A model generated the notes under the pieces. It did no database searches. It saw only the letters and a program-made list of their open reading frames with translations, and was not told the origin of the DNA. Positions 43,228 to 52,912 of a DNA stretch of 64,000 bases are shown here, one piece after another; the stretch's first letter is position 1; each line of letters opens with the position of its first letter. The translations under genes were made by a program, and so were the position numbers. The stretch is from Collimonas fungivorans (GTDB taxonomy: Bacteria; Pseudomonadota; Gammaproteobacteria; Burkholderiales; Burkholderiaceae_D), in NCBI RefSeq assembly GCF_001584145.1, contig NZ_CP013232.1, positions 1,860,001-1,924,000 of the forward strand. Reading direction: 5' to 3'.

Positions 43228-44097
43228 TCAGCTTTCCTGGCGCGCCATCAGGGTATCCAGCAGCCAGCTGCCGGCCGGCCCCAGCCCGCGCTGGCGCGAC
43301 CAGACGGCGTCGACCTGTATGCTTTTCGGCCAGCCGCGCACTTGCAGTTCGAGCAGGCTGCCGGCGGCAAAACGCTTGGCCATCCAGTGCGGCAGTTCGG
43401 CCCAGCCAAACCCCAGTTCCGTCATTTCCAGCAGCAGCAGGTAGCTGGACGCGGTCCAGCATTTGCCGCGCCGGCGCTGCACCGCGTCATCGGCAAAGGT
43501 GCTCAGGCGCAGTTCGCGCGCCGCATGCAGCATCTCGGTCGAGATATGCCTGGCTTTTGCCAGCGGGTGCTGCTTGCCGACATACAGGCCGATCGCCGAG
43601 CGGTCAGGCACCGACTCGAAGCCGATATCCGGCGGATAATCCGCCTGCGCCGCCACCAGTCCCAGGTTGGCGCGCCCTTCCTGCACCAAAGACACCACGT
43701 CGTTACGCTCCGCAATCATGCACTCCAGCTCCAGCTCGGGATAGCGCTGTTCGAAACTGGTGAGGATATGCTCGAAGCGGTCCGACTGGTAGGTGTCGGA
43801 CAGCACCAGCGTCAGTTGCGGCTCCAGTCCGCCTGCCAGCCGGTGCGCCGATCGTTCCAGCCGGTCGGCAGCTTCCATCACCTGCTGCGCGTGGACCAGC
43901 ATGGCCCGGCCTTGTTCGGTCAGCGTCGGGCGGCGGGTGCTGCGGTCGAACAAGGTCAGTCCGAGGTCGATTTCCAGGTTGGCGATCGCTTCGCTGACGG
44001 TGGACTGCTGTTTGCCCAGTTTGCGCGCCGCGGCGGAGAACGAACCCAGCGTGGCAGCCTCGGCAAACATGAAGAGCGTTTCCAGCGAATGGCGCAT
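43228..44097 (-). CDS. LysR-family regulator, AceR-like position
   Basis: A 289-residue LysR-type regulator. The HTH is in TLGSFSAAARKLGKQQSTVSEAIANLE (residues about 16-42), and a normal effector domain follows. It is divergent from a PACE-family efflux gene, the same arrangement as aceR-aceI in Acinetobacter, so it probably activates the pump gene in response to its substrate. The 108-bp gap holds an ATC-N9-GAT site. Confidence 0.88.
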   Translation of the reverse strand: MRHSLETLFMFAEAATLGSFSAAARKLGKQQSTVSEAIANLEIDLGLTLFDRSTRRPTLTEQGRAMLVHAQQVMEAADRLERSAHRLAGGLEPQLTLVLSDTYQSDRFEHILTSFEQRYPELELECMIAERNDVVSLVQEGRANLGLVAAQADYPPDIGFESVPDRSAIGLYVGKQHPLAKARHISTEMLHAARELRLSTFADDAVQRRRGKCWTASSYLLLLEMTELGFGWAELPHWMAKRFAAGSLLELQVRGWPKSIQVDAVWSRQRGLGPAGSWLLDTLMARQES

Positions 44098-44115
44098 GGC
44101 TGCTGATTCCTATAT

Positions 44116-44130
44116 ATCGGTTTATCCGAT
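44116..44130. promoter_or_regulatory. LysR-type box between lysR and PACE pump gene
   Basis: ATCGGTTTATCCGAT: ATC-N9-GAT, the NodD/LysR half-site spacing, with perfect 5-bp arms. It lies 19 bp before the lysR start and about 75 bp before the pump gene start. Confidence 0.6.
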
Positions 44131-44205
44131 GGTTATCAGTTTTATAGTATCAGGAAAATCGAAGAAAATAAGACCATCAGATCTTTCTGTGGCAATGGAG
44201 CTTAT

Positions 44206-44643
44206 ATGAATGCAAATAAAACATGGCGCGAGCGTGCTGTCCACGCGCTGATTTTCGAGGTGCTGGCGGTGGCGCTGACCGCGCCGGTATTGTCGTGGGT
44301 GATGAAGATGCCGATGGCGCACGCAGGTTTGCTGACGCTGATGATCTCGCTGGTGGCGATGACCTGGAACATGATTTTCAACAGCCTGTTCGACCGCATC
44401 GAGCGCCATTGGCGCCTGGTGCGCACCATGGCCATGCGGATGGTGCACGCCACCGCGTTCGAAGCAGGGCTGGTGGCGATCGTGGTGCCTTTGGTGGCGT
44501 GGTGGCTGGACATGAGCCTGCTCGACGCCCTGATCCTGGATATCGGCTTGCTGCTTTTTTTCCTGCCTTACACCTTTGTCTTCAACCTGGTGTACGACAA
44601 GCTGCGCGCTTCCCTGCTGAGGAAGCGCATGTTTGCCGGCTAG
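44206..44643 (+). CDS. PACE-family multidrug/biocide efflux transporter (AceI-like)
   Basis: A 145-residue inner-membrane protein with four transmembrane helices formed by two bacterial transmembrane pair domains. The first is RAVHALIFEVLAVALTAPVL, with the membrane Glu (Glu18) expected in helix 1; the second is MRMVHATAFEAGLVAIVVPL. WNMIFNSLFDRIE and YTFVFNLVYDKLR are the two paired W/Y-N-x-x-[FY]-[ND]-x-x-[FY]-D signatures. PACE proteins export cationic biocides such as chlorhexidine or short diamines using proton exchange. Confidence 0.92.
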   Translation: MNANKTWRERAVHALIFEVLAVALTAPVLSWVMKMPMAHAGLLTLMISLVAMTWNMIFNSLFDRIERHWRLVRTMAMRMVHATAFEAGLVAIVVPLVAWWLDMSLLDALILDIGLLLFFLPYTFVFNLVYDKLRASLLRKRMFAG

Positions 44644-44699
44644 CGATCATCCATCGCATGCACGTAATGCATGCGGCGGACCAAAGCAGGGTTTTGGAG

Positions 44700-44954
44700 T
44701 TACTGGAAATAGCCGCTGCCGATAACCAGCGGCTTGCCGACGATGCCGGCGCTGATCAGGCGTCGTGCGACGCCTTCGATTTTTGTCTGGAACGCCCGGT
44801 AGGTGCCGAGCAAATCAAGCTTGGGGTCTTTCGAATGCGACAGGTCCGAGAGTGTGGTTGCCGGCACCAGGCACTGATACTGCTGGAATTCGACCGTCAC
44901 CGAAAACAGGATGCCGGCGTTGGTCAGGCGAGGTGCGGCAAGTACGTTGTCCAT
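44700..44954 (-). CDS. Small conserved protein, DUF1488-like
   Basis: An 84-residue soluble protein. The pattern ILFSVTVEFQQYQCLVPATTL, then a linker and TYRAFQTKIEGVARRLISAG, resembles the DUF1488 family (small alpha-beta protein, unknown function). ATG 44954 has GGAG six bases upstream; a GTG at 44966 would add four residues. It converges with the PACE gene. Confidence 0.65.
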   Translation of the reverse strand: MDNVLAAPRLTNAGILFSVTVEFQQYQCLVPATTLSDLSHSKDPKLDLLGTYRAFQTKIEGVARRLISAGIVGKPLVIGSGYFQ

Positions 44955-45140
44955 CATGGTCTCCACGATAATACGGTTGCGCAGAGTCAGACGGGATCGG
45001 ATAGGGCAGGTTATCTGGCTGCTTGTCCATGGTGCCCGGAAACCGGCCGGCTGGCAAGGACAATACAGGGCCGGCGTCTGGTGCCGAGTAGATTTATCAC
45101 GGGCGGCGGCTTGCGGGCCGGGGCTGGAGAGGCTGCCGGC

Positions 45141-46242
<1,102 letters not shown>

Positions 46243-46309
46243 CCAATCCTCAATTTTACAGAATTGCGATACGGCCCCCTCCGTTTACCAATTTCCAGTC
46301 AACTTTTCT

Positions 46310-47038
46310 TCAATGCGATGCCCCCAGAAACTGCTGCAGTTCGATGGTCTTGGGGTTGGCGAAAATTTCTTCCGGCGGACCGATTTCATGCACTTTCCCT
46401 TGATGCATGAACACCACGCGATCGCAGACTTCGCGCGCAAACCGCATTTCATGGGTCACCATCAGCAAGGTCATGCCTTCCTCCGCCAGTCCGCGCACCA
46501 CTGCCAATACTTCGTTCACCAGTTCCGGGTCGAGCGCAGAGGTGATTTCATCGCACAGCAGGGCTTGCGGCTGCATCGTCAGCGCACGGGCAATCGCTAC
46601 CCGCTGCTGCTGCCCGCCTGACAGCTGGTCCGGATAGGCGTCGAATTTTTCCGCCAGGCCGACCCGCGCCAGGTTCTCCTGCGCCGACTTGCGCGCTTCG
46701 CTCTCCGTGGCACCCTTGACGATTATCGGCGACAGCATGACGTTGCGGCCGACCGTCAGGTGCGGAAACAGGTTGAACTGCTGGAAGATCATGCCGACCT
46801 TCAGGCGCAGCGCCCGCAGCTCCAGCTCGGTCTTGCCCAGGTGTGCGCCGGCGACGCTGATATTGCCTTCGTCTATGCTTTCCAGGCCGTTGATACAGCG
46901 CAGCAGGGTGCTCTTGCCGGAGCCACTCTTGCCGATGATGGCGATCACTTCACCGGCTTCGACGTCGAGTCTGATGCCCTTCAGCACCTGGTTGTCGCCG
47001 AAGCTTTTTTTTACATTGTCAATGGCGATTAGCGGCAT
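46310..47038 (-). CDS. Polar amino-acid ABC transporter ATP-binding protein
   Basis: A 242-residue ATPase of the GlnQ/HisP/ArtP type. Walker A GKSGSGKST (about 34-42), Q-loop MIFQQFNLFPHLT, signature LSGGQQQRVAIARAL and Walker B LLCDEITSALDPE. ATG 47038 follows GGAAAGGA, inside the end of the permease gene (20-bp overlap). It powers the import system made with the two upstream permeases and the binding protein. Confidence 0.92.
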   Translation of the reverse strand: MPLIAIDNVKKSFGDNQVLKGIRLDVEAGEVIAIIGKSGSGKSTLLRCINGLESIDEGNISVAGAHLGKTELELRALRLKVGMIFQQFNLFPHLTVGRNVMLSPIIVKGATESEARKSAQENLARVGLAEKFDAYPDQLSGGQQQRVAIARALTMQPQALLCDEITSALDPELVNEVLAVVRGLAEEGMTLLMVTHEMRFAREVCDRVVFMHQGKVHEIGPPEEIFANPKTIELQQFLGASH

Positions 47039-47675
47039 TGAATTTCCTTTCCAGAGACTGGCTGTATTTGGACAGCGGCCAGCACAGCGCAAAATACATC
47101 AGCGCCACCAGTGCATACACGGTGAACGGCTGAAACGTGGCGTTGGTGATCATGGTGCCGGCTTTCGACAGTTCGACGAAGCCGATGATGGAGGTCACCG
47201 CCGTGCCTTTGACGATCTGCACGCTGAAGCCGACCGTAGGCGGAATCGCGATGCGCAGCGCCTGCGGCAGGATCACGTGGCGCATCTGCTGCAGGTAGCT
47301 CATGGCCAGGCAAGACGAGGCTTCCCACTGGCCGCGCGGGATGGCGTCGACGCAGCCGCGCCAGATTTCCGCCAGGAAGGCGCTGCTCCAGCAAGTCAGC
47401 GCCAGCGCGGCGGCCAGCCAGGCCGGCACTTCCAGGCCAAACAGGGCGAGCCCGAAAAAAGCCAGGAACAGCTGCATCAGCAAGGGCGTGCCTTGGAACA
47501 GCTCGATGTACATCTTGGTCAGGCGCCGCAGCCAGGCTTGCTTCGAGGTGCGCATGAAGAGGACGATCAGCCCCAGCAGGCCACCCAGGGCAAACGAGGC
47601 CAGCGACAGCAAGACAGTCCAGCGCAGCGCCAGCAGCAGGTTGCGGACGATATCCCAGACAGAGAATGAAATCAT
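47019..47675 (-). CDS. Polar amino-acid ABC transporter permease (HisM/GlnP family)
   Basis: A 218-residue membrane protein with about five helices. The HisMQ-type segment LELFQGTPLLMQLF-like IELFQGTPLLMQLFLAFFGL lies near residue 62, and the EAA coupling loop is EASSCLAMSYLQQMRHVILPQALRIAIPPT (about 115-145). It overlaps the other permease by four bases and the ATPase by 20. Confidence 0.9.
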   Translation of the reverse strand: MISFSVWDIVRNLLLALRWTVLLSLASFALGGLLGLIVLFMRTSKQAWLRRLTKMYIELFQGTPLLMQLFLAFFGLALFGLEVPAWLAAALALTCWSSAFLAEIWRGCVDAIPRGQWEASSCLAMSYLQQMRHVILPQALRIAIPPTVGFSVQIVKGTAVTSIIGFVELSKAGTMITNATFQPFTVYALVALMYFALCWPLSKYSQSLERKFNAANRH

Positions 47676-48352
47676 GCGGCCTCCTTGGCGGCGGGCCGGC
47701 CGAACAGGCGGTCGCCGGCCAGCCGCAACAGTTGCCGCAAGCCGATCGCCAGCAGCAGGTAGATCGCGGTCGACAGCAGGTAGGATTCAAATGAGCGGAA
47801 GTTGCGGCCCTGGATGAAGTTGGCGGCATACGCCAGTTCTTCCACCGCAATCTGCGAACATACGGCGGAACCGAGCATCACGATCACTACCTGGCTCGAC
47901 AGCGCCGGCCAGATTTTCTGCAGGGCGGGCGGCAGGATCACATGCCGGAATATCTGCATCCTGGTCATCGCCAGGCTGAGGCCGGCTTCGATCTGGCCGC
48001 GGGCGACGGCGGCGATGCCGGCGCGGATGATTTCGCAGCTGTAGGCGCCGAGATTGATCACCATCGCCAGCAGCGCTGCCTGCATTTCGCCTATCTGCAC
48101 GCCTATCCCCGGCAGTCCGAAGAAAATGAAAAACAGCTGGATCAGGAACGGTGTGTTGCGGATCAGCTCAACATAGGCGCTGACCAGCGGCCGCAGCCAA
48201 CGTGGTCCCTGGGTGCGGGCCCAGGCGCCGAAGATGCCGACCGCCACCCCCAGCACGCCGCCGATGGCGATCAGTTCGATCGTCACCAGCACGCCTTTGA
48301 CCAGCACGGCGGGGTAGTCGAACGGCGCCAGGAAATCGAAGTGATAACTCAT
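47672..48352 (-). CDS. Polar amino-acid ABC transporter permease (HisQ/GlnP family)
   Basis: A 226-residue membrane protein. YVELIRNTPFLIQLFFIFFGLP (about 60-80) is the diagnostic RNTP motif, and the EAA loop is EAGLSLAMTRMQIFRHVILPPALQKIWPAL (about 130-160). It forms a heterodimeric channel with the following gene product. The gene begins 36 bp after the binding-protein gene. Confidence 0.91.
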   Translation of the reverse strand: MSYHFDFLAPFDYPAVLVKGVLVTIELIAIGGVLGVAVGIFGAWARTQGPRWLRPLVSAYVELIRNTPFLIQLFFIFFGLPGIGVQIGEMQAALLAMVINLGAYSCEIIRAGIAAVARGQIEAGLSLAMTRMQIFRHVILPPALQKIWPALSSQVVIVMLGSAVCSQIAVEELAYAANFIQGRNFRSFESYLLSTAIYLLLAIGLRQLLRLAGDRLFGRPAAKEAA

Positions 48353-48387
48353 GTCTGCCTTAGGCTAATCGATGCGGCAAGCGGCGC

Positions 48388-49167
48388 TTACAGGTTGGCC
48401 GGCAAAGGCAGGCCCAGCCACTTCACGCTCAGCGCGTTCAGTTCGCCGTCCTTCTTGGTTTGCGCCAGGATGGCGTTGACCTTGTCGAGCAGTTTCGGTT
48501 CATCCTTGCTGAGGCCGATCGAGCACGGCGAATTCTTGATCAGGAATTTGGTTTCCGGTTTCTTCGGTGGATTCTTGGCGATGATCGCTGCCGCCACCAC
48601 GTTACCGGTCGCTACCAGCTGCACCTGGCCCGAGAGGAAGGCGCTGATGGTGCCGTTGTTGTCTTCATAGCGCTTGATGGTGGCGCTGGCGGGAGCGATC
48701 TTAGTCAGTTCCAGGTCTTCCACCGCGCCGCGGGTCACGCCTACGGTCTTGCCGGCCAGGTCGGCCGCGCTGCTGACCTTCTGGTCGGCGCCGCCGAACA
48801 CGCCGTTATAAAACGGCGCGTAGGCGTCGCTGAAGGCGATCACTTTTTCGCGTTCCGGATTTTTACCCAGGCTGGAAATGATCAGGTCGACTTTCTTGGT
48901 TTGCAGGTAAGGCACCCGGTTGGCGCTGGTGACCGGGATCAGTTCGATCTTGACTCCCATTTTCTTGGCGATCAGGGTGGCGACATCGATGTCCAGGCCC
49001 TGCGGCTTGAGGTCGCTGGTGACCGAACCGAACGGCGGGAAATCCTGCGGCACGGCGACCTTCAGTACGCCGCTCTTGACGATGTCGTCAAGCGCATCGG
49101 CTCTGGCCGTGCTGCTGAAAAGGGCTGCGGCGGCGGCCAAGGCGAGCAAAATCTTTGGAAATTTCAT
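48388..49167 (-). CDS. Amino-acid ABC transporter substrate-binding protein
   Basis: A 259-residue periplasmic protein of SBP_bac_3. The signal peptide ends at STARADA. VAVPQDFPPFGSV and PQGLDIDVATLIAKKMGV form the first lobe with the usual binding loop; GKTVGVTRGAVEDLEL is the second-lobe phosphate-like loop region. It is the first transport gene of the operon, one base after the GntR regulator stop. Confidence 0.9.
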   Translation of the reverse strand: MKFPKILLALAAAAALFSSTARADALDDIVKSGVLKVAVPQDFPPFGSVTSDLKPQGLDIDVATLIAKKMGVKIELIPVTSANRVPYLQTKKVDLIISSLGKNPEREKVIAFSDAYAPFYNGVFGGADQKVSSAADLAGKTVGVTRGAVEDLELTKIAPASATIKRYEDNNGTISAFLSGQVQLVATGNVVAAAIIAKNPPKKPETKFLIKNSPCSIGLSKDEPKLLDKVNAILAQTKKDGELNALSVKWLGLPLPANL

Positions 49168-49168
49168 C

Positions 49169-49891
49169 TTAAAACTCCTTCAGCGGGGGTGATGTTGCAA
49201 AGTCGGCATTCTCGGAAAGTGGGGCCAGCGCCTGTCGTAGCGGCGACAGGGAATCGCTGCGCAGCGATTGGTCCAGGCCTGCTTCGACATTGCATAAATG
49301 GTTGTGCATCAGTTGCTCCGCCAGCTCCAGGTCGCCGCCTTCCAGCGCGGCGACGATGCCGACGTGTTCGGCGCAGGATTGCCTGGCGTGGTGCGAGGAC
49401 TGGTATTGCATGGCGGTCAGGGTGGTGCGGGTAGTGAGGTCGCGCAGGGTATCGGCCAGCAGGGTATTGCCGAACGATTCGCACAGGCAGACATGGAAAT
49501 CGCCCAGAAGGAAGCTGCGGGTGGCGACATCGTCGCCTTCCAGCGCAGCCTGTTCACGTTCGACATGCTGGCGCAGTTTGCGGATGGCATCGGCGCCGAT
49601 CGGCCGCGCATGGCGCAGCAGCCCCAGCTCCAGCACCCGGCGCGCTTCGAAAGCGTCGCGCGCATCTTCCGGCGTCGGTTCGATCACATACCAGCCGCGG
49701 CGCGCGCTGACGGTGACGATGCCGCGTGTCACCAGGCGCGTCAGGGCTTCGCGGATCTGGGTGCGGCTGACCCCGAACAGTTCCGCCAGCTGCTGCTCCC
49801 CCAGCCGGGTGCCGGGGGCGAGCTTGCGCGCCAGCATCGCTTCGGTAATCCGTTCGGCGATTTGGGTGGACGATTTGGCGGCGGCGGTCAT
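49169..49891 (-). CDS. FCD-type GntR-family regulator
   Basis: A 240-residue regulator with a GntR winged helix: IAERITEAMLARKLAPGTRLGEQQLAELFGVSRTQIREALTRLVTR (in parts; residues about 10-55). An FCD domain follows, ending in SSHHARQSCAEHVGIVAALEGGD, which supplies metal-binding His residues. It is the promoter-proximal gene of the ABC importer operon (1 bp from the binding-protein gene) and probably regulates the whole unit, including itself, through the repeat array at 49933-49979. Confidence 0.88.
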   Translation of the reverse strand: MTAAAKSSTQIAERITEAMLARKLAPGTRLGEQQLAELFGVSRTQIREALTRLVTRGIVTVSARRGWYVIEPTPEDARDAFEARRVLELGLLRHARPIGADAIRKLRQHVEREQAALEGDDVATRSFLLGDFHVCLCESFGNTLLADTLRDLTTRTTLTAMQYQSSHHARQSCAEHVGIVAALEGGDLELAEQLMHNHLCNVEAGLDQSLRSDSLSPLRQALAPLSENADFATSPPLKEF

Positions 49892-49932
49892 GCTGCTGTA
49901 TCAGCAAGTCGTATGCCAGGCGCCTTCCCGGA

Positions 49933-49979
49933 CTGATGCACCAATCTGATATACAAGTTTGGTGTATCAGTTCACCAAA
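49933..49979. promoter_or_regulatory. Overlapping inverted repeats upstream of gntR, operator array
   Basis: CTGATGCACCAA (49933-49944) is inverted as TTGGTGTATCAG (49959-49970), 11/12. CTGATATAC (49946-49954) is inverted as GTGTATCAG (49962-49970), 8/9. TTTGGTG (49958-49964) is inverted as CACCAAA (49973-49979), 7/7. The shared right arm lets alternative dyads form 42-88 bp upstream of the gntR start. Confidence 0.65.
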
Positions 49980-50117
49980 TTGGTAAGCGCTGCCGCTTAT
50001 TGACACTTAATGTCACTAAAAAGGGGCGCGGCTGCGCTTTTTTGGCACTCGCCCGGCATTGCCCGCCGCTGATATAAAATCGGAAACATCAATCAATACT
50101 GAACCAGGAGCAGGAAC

Positions 50118-50597
50118 ATGACTCAGATAGTGAATGCCGATTTTGCCAATGCCCGCCACGCCAGCGCCATCGTGGAACTGCTGGACGGCTACGCCATGGA
50201 TGCCATGGGCGGCGGCCAGCAGCTGGCCGATTTCGTCAAAAGCAACCTGATCGCCGCCATCAGCAAAAGGAACGATGTCCACGTGGTGCTGGCTTTTGTC
50301 GATGACGAGCCAGCGGGGGTGGCGATCTGCATCGAAGGATTTTCGACATTCGCCTGCCAGCCGCTGCTGAATATCCACGACCTGGCGGTCGCCGCGAAAT
50401 TTCGCGGCCGCGGGATTTCCAAGCTGCTGATGGCGCAGGTCGAGCAGGTGGCGCTTGGCCTGGGCTGCTGCAAGATCACGCTCGAAGTGCTGGAAGGCAA
50501 CCTGCGCGCCCAGGCGCTGTACAAGTCGACCGGGTTTGCCGGCTACGAACTCGATCCGGCCATGGGCAAAGCCATGCTGATGCAGAAAAAACTTTAG
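50118..50597 (+). CDS. GNAT-family N-acetyltransferase
   Basis: A 159-residue acetyl-CoA-dependent acyltransferase. The CoA-binding motif A is VAAKFRGRGISKLLMAQVE (near residue 95-112; R-G-x-G-I-[SG]). ITLEVLEGNLRAQALYKSTGFAGYEL is the conserved motif B. A strong ribosome site AGGAGCAGGAA precedes the ATG. The substrate is unknown. The TAG stop codon is formed at the junction with the MITE: its TA is the target dinucleotide and its G is the first base of the MITE inverted repeat. Confidence 0.87.
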   Translation: MTQIVNADFANARHASAIVELLDGYAMDAMGGGQQLADFVKSNLIAAISKRNDVHVVLAFVDDEPAGVAICIEGFSTFACQPLLNIHDLAVAAKFRGRGISKLLMAQVEQVALGLGCCKITLEVLEGNLRAQALYKSTGFAGYELDPAMGKAMLMQKKL

Positions 50598-50754
50598 TGT
50601 CCTGAGTTAGAAGTTCGTCGAAGAAAAGCGATGAAATCGGTGCCATACGTCGTTGCAAATACTCGCAAGGGGCCACACCCTTGCTCCGTTTTGCGCCTAG
50701 CCTGACACCGATTTCATCACTTTTCTTATTCAACGAACTTCTAACTCAGGACAC
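50597..50754. mobile_element. 158-bp MITE with about 50-bp terminal inverted repeats
   Basis: The ends GTGTCCTGAGTTAGAAGTTC GT are perfect inverted copies for 22 bp. After a small indel the similarity continues through GATGAAATCGGTG, giving arms of roughly 50 bp. A central GCAAGGG/CCCTTGC hairpin completes a fully foldable element with no coding capacity. TA flanks both sides (50595-50596, 50755-50756), compatible with a TA target duplication as made by IS630/mariner-type transposases. It separates the acetyltransferase and mscS genes. Confidence 0.85.
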
Positions 50755-50820
50755 TAATCCGACGCCAGCCGGAAACAATGGGGGCGGCGCCGGATTCGAC
50801 CAACCAATGGGAGTCCATGG

Positions 50821-51888
50821 ATGAATCTGAGCATTTTCCCCGAGTTGCAATACCTGGAAACCAGCCTGTACGTATTCGGCGCTGCCTTGCTGGCAGCAGT
50901 ACTGGCCGGCGTGCTGCATCGCGTGGGCATCATGCTGCTGCGGCGGCTGGTGCGCAACCGGCCTTACATCACCAACGCCAGCTTTATCGCTTACCGCGCC
51001 AGCCAGGTGTGCCTGATGCTGTTCGCGGTGCGCCTGGTGCTGACCGGGGCGCCGGACGATACGCCATGGCTGGTGCCGCTGTCCTACCTGACCTCGGTGG
51101 CGCTGATCATCGCCTTGACCTGGCTGGCGATGCGCTGCATCCGCACCTTGAGCGCCACCGTGGTCCAGCTCAACCCGGTGAGCGCCGCTGATAACCTGAA
51201 AGCCCGCCGCATCCTGACCCAGACCAGGGTCCTGACACGCAGCGCCTACTTCATTGCGGCGCTGCTTGGCCTGGGGTTTGTCTTGCTGACCTTGCCCGGT
51301 GCGCGCCAGTTCGGTGCCAGCCTGCTGGCCTCGGCCGGGGTGGCGGGCCTGGTCGCAGGGATTGCGGCGCGGCCGGTGCTGGGCAATTTCATCGCCGGCA
51401 TGCAGATTGCGTTTTCGCAGCCGATCCGCATCGACGATGTCTTGATCGTCCAGGGCGAGTGGGGGCGGGTCGAGGAAATCACCGGCACCTTCGTGGTGGT
51501 GCGGATCTGGGATGAACGGCGCCTGATCGTGCCTTTGCAGTGGTTTATCGAAAATCCTTTCGAGAACTGGACCCACACCTCTTCCACCATCCTCGGCACG
51601 GTGTTCCTGTGGCTCGATTTCAGCGTCCCGGTGCCGGCCGTGCGGACCGAATTCGAGCGCATATGCAAGCAATCTTCCTTGTGGGATGGCCGGGTTTGCG
51701 TCTTGCACGTGACCGACGCCAATGAACGCGCCATGCAATTGCGGCTGCTGGTCAGCGCCAGGGATTCCGGCACCGCCTTCGATCTGCGCTGCGCCATCCG
51801 CGAGGCCATGCTGGCTTTCATTGCCGGGAACTATCCGGACAGCCTGCCGCGGTTGCGCGCAGCGCTCGATCCCCGGCCTGCCGCTTAG
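50821..51888 (+). CDS. MscS-family mechanosensitive channel protein
   Basis: A 355-residue membrane protein with about four to five N-terminal helices. The pore-lining helix and beta domain are LLASAGVAGLVAGIAARPVL, then GNFIAGMQIAFSQPIRIDDV and EWGRVEEITGTFVVVRIWDERRLIVPLQWF (about 170-250), the standard MscS core. It lets ions out on hypoosmotic shock or has a specialised role. ATG 50821 follows GGGAG. It converges with the LysR gene, overlapping by four bases. Confidence 0.9.
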   Translation: MNLSIFPELQYLETSLYVFGAALLAAVLAGVLHRVGIMLLRRLVRNRPYITNASFIAYRASQVCLMLFAVRLVLTGAPDDTPWLVPLSYLTSVALIIALTWLAMRCIRTLSATVVQLNPVSAADNLKARRILTQTRVLTRSAYFIAALLGLGFVLLTLPGARQFGASLLASAGVAGLVAGIAARPVLGNFIAGMQIAFSQPIRIDDVLIVQGEWGRVEEITGTFVVVRIWDERRLIVPLQWFIENPFENWTHTSSTILGTVFLWLDFSVPVPAVRTEFERICKQSSLWDGRVCVLHVTDANERAMQLRLLVSARDSGTAFDLRCAIREAMLAFIAGNYPDSLPRLRAALDPRPAA

Positions 51889-52805
51889 GCGGTTGCGGCA
51901 GGATCGCCGCACTCACCGATGATCCACTGGCGGAACAAGTCGATGGCGGCGGTCGTCCGCTGTGCGTTGGGGCGCACCAGGAAGTAGCCATTATCGGTCT
52001 GCACCGGGTTGGCAGCGGCGCGCACCAGCTGGCCGCCGCGCAGCAAATCCTCGACCAGCGGCAGCCAGCCCAGCGCCAGGCCCTGTCCGGCGATGGCGGC
52101 CTGGATCACCAGCGGGTAGTTGTTGAAGCTGAGGTCGTGCGCGCCATCGCTGGCCGCCAGCTGGTGCCGGGCGAACCAGCTGTCCCAGCTCAGCCAGCGC
52201 ATCGGTTCCTCGCTTTCCAGGTGCAGCAGCGGCAATGCCGTCAGTTCGCTGATATCTGCGCCAGCGGCATGGCTGGCCAGGAAACCCGGGCTGCACACCG
52301 GAACCACGATTTCGGGGAACAGCAGTTCTGCCTCGCAGCCCGGCCACCGACCGGCGCCGAAAGCGATCGCTACGTCGACCGCTTCCTCGCGGATGTCGAA
52401 AGCTTTCTGTGACGTGACTATGCGCACGTCGAGGTCGGCCACCAGTTTGCGCAGGGCGCCCAGCTGGGGCATCAGCCAGTAAGCGGCGAAGCCGAAGTCG
52501 GTTGCCACCGTCAGCATCCGGCGCGAACGCTGCGCGCGGATTTGCGCCACGGCGCTGCCGATGGTGCCTAGGCTCTCGTGCACCGCTTCGAACAGGCGCA
52601 CGCCGTCAGCGCTCAATGAGACGCCGCGGTGGGCGCGCTTGAACAGAGGTACGCCCAGGTCTTCTTCCAGCATGCCGATGCGGTGGCTGACCGCCGGCTG
52701 AGTGGTGCCGAGTTCCTGCGCCGCCGCGGTGAAATTCAAGTGACGAGCCGCGGCTTCGAAGAACACCAGGTTTTGCAAGGGCGGCAATCGGTGCGGCTTA
52801 GCCAT
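51885..52805 (-). CDS. LysR-family regulator of the choline-sulfatase locus
   Basis: A 306-residue GcvA-like LysR regulator. The HTH is in NFTAAAQELGTTQPAVSHRIGMLEEDLGVPLFKR (in parts; residues about 25-58). It is divergent from betC with 107 bp between, the usual arrangement of the bet-linked LysR regulators that respond to choline sulfate or choline. Confidence 0.88.
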   Translation of the reverse strand: MAKPHRLPPLQNLVFFEAAARHLNFTAAAQELGTTQPAVSHRIGMLEEDLGVPLFKRAHRGVSLSADGVRLFEAVHESLGTIGSAVAQIRAQRSRRMLTVATDFGFAAYWLMPQLGALRKLVADLDVRIVTSQKAFDIREEAVDVAIAFGAGRWPGCEAELLFPEIVVPVCSPGFLASHAAGADISELTALPLLHLESEEPMRWLSWDSWFARHQLAASDGAHDLSFNNYPLVIQAAIAGQGLALGWLPLVEDLLRGGQLVRAAANPVQTDNGYFLVRPNAQRTTAAIDLFRQWIIGECGDPAATA

Positions 52806-52814
52806 AAGCTCTCT

Positions 52815-52828
52815 TTATGGTTGCATAA
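52815..52828. promoter_or_regulatory. Dyad between lysR and betC
   Basis: TTATG (52815-52819) and CATAA (52824-52828) form a perfect inverted repeat with a GTTG centre, 10 bp upstream of the lysR start. It is a plausible binding site of the divergent LysR protein. Confidence 0.5.
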
Positions 52829-52912
52829 CGATTTACGGGCTTCACACCCATGAAATCACGATGCTAGACTAATTCATTACATAAAGCCAATCAATGCCAG
52901 GAGAGAAAAACG

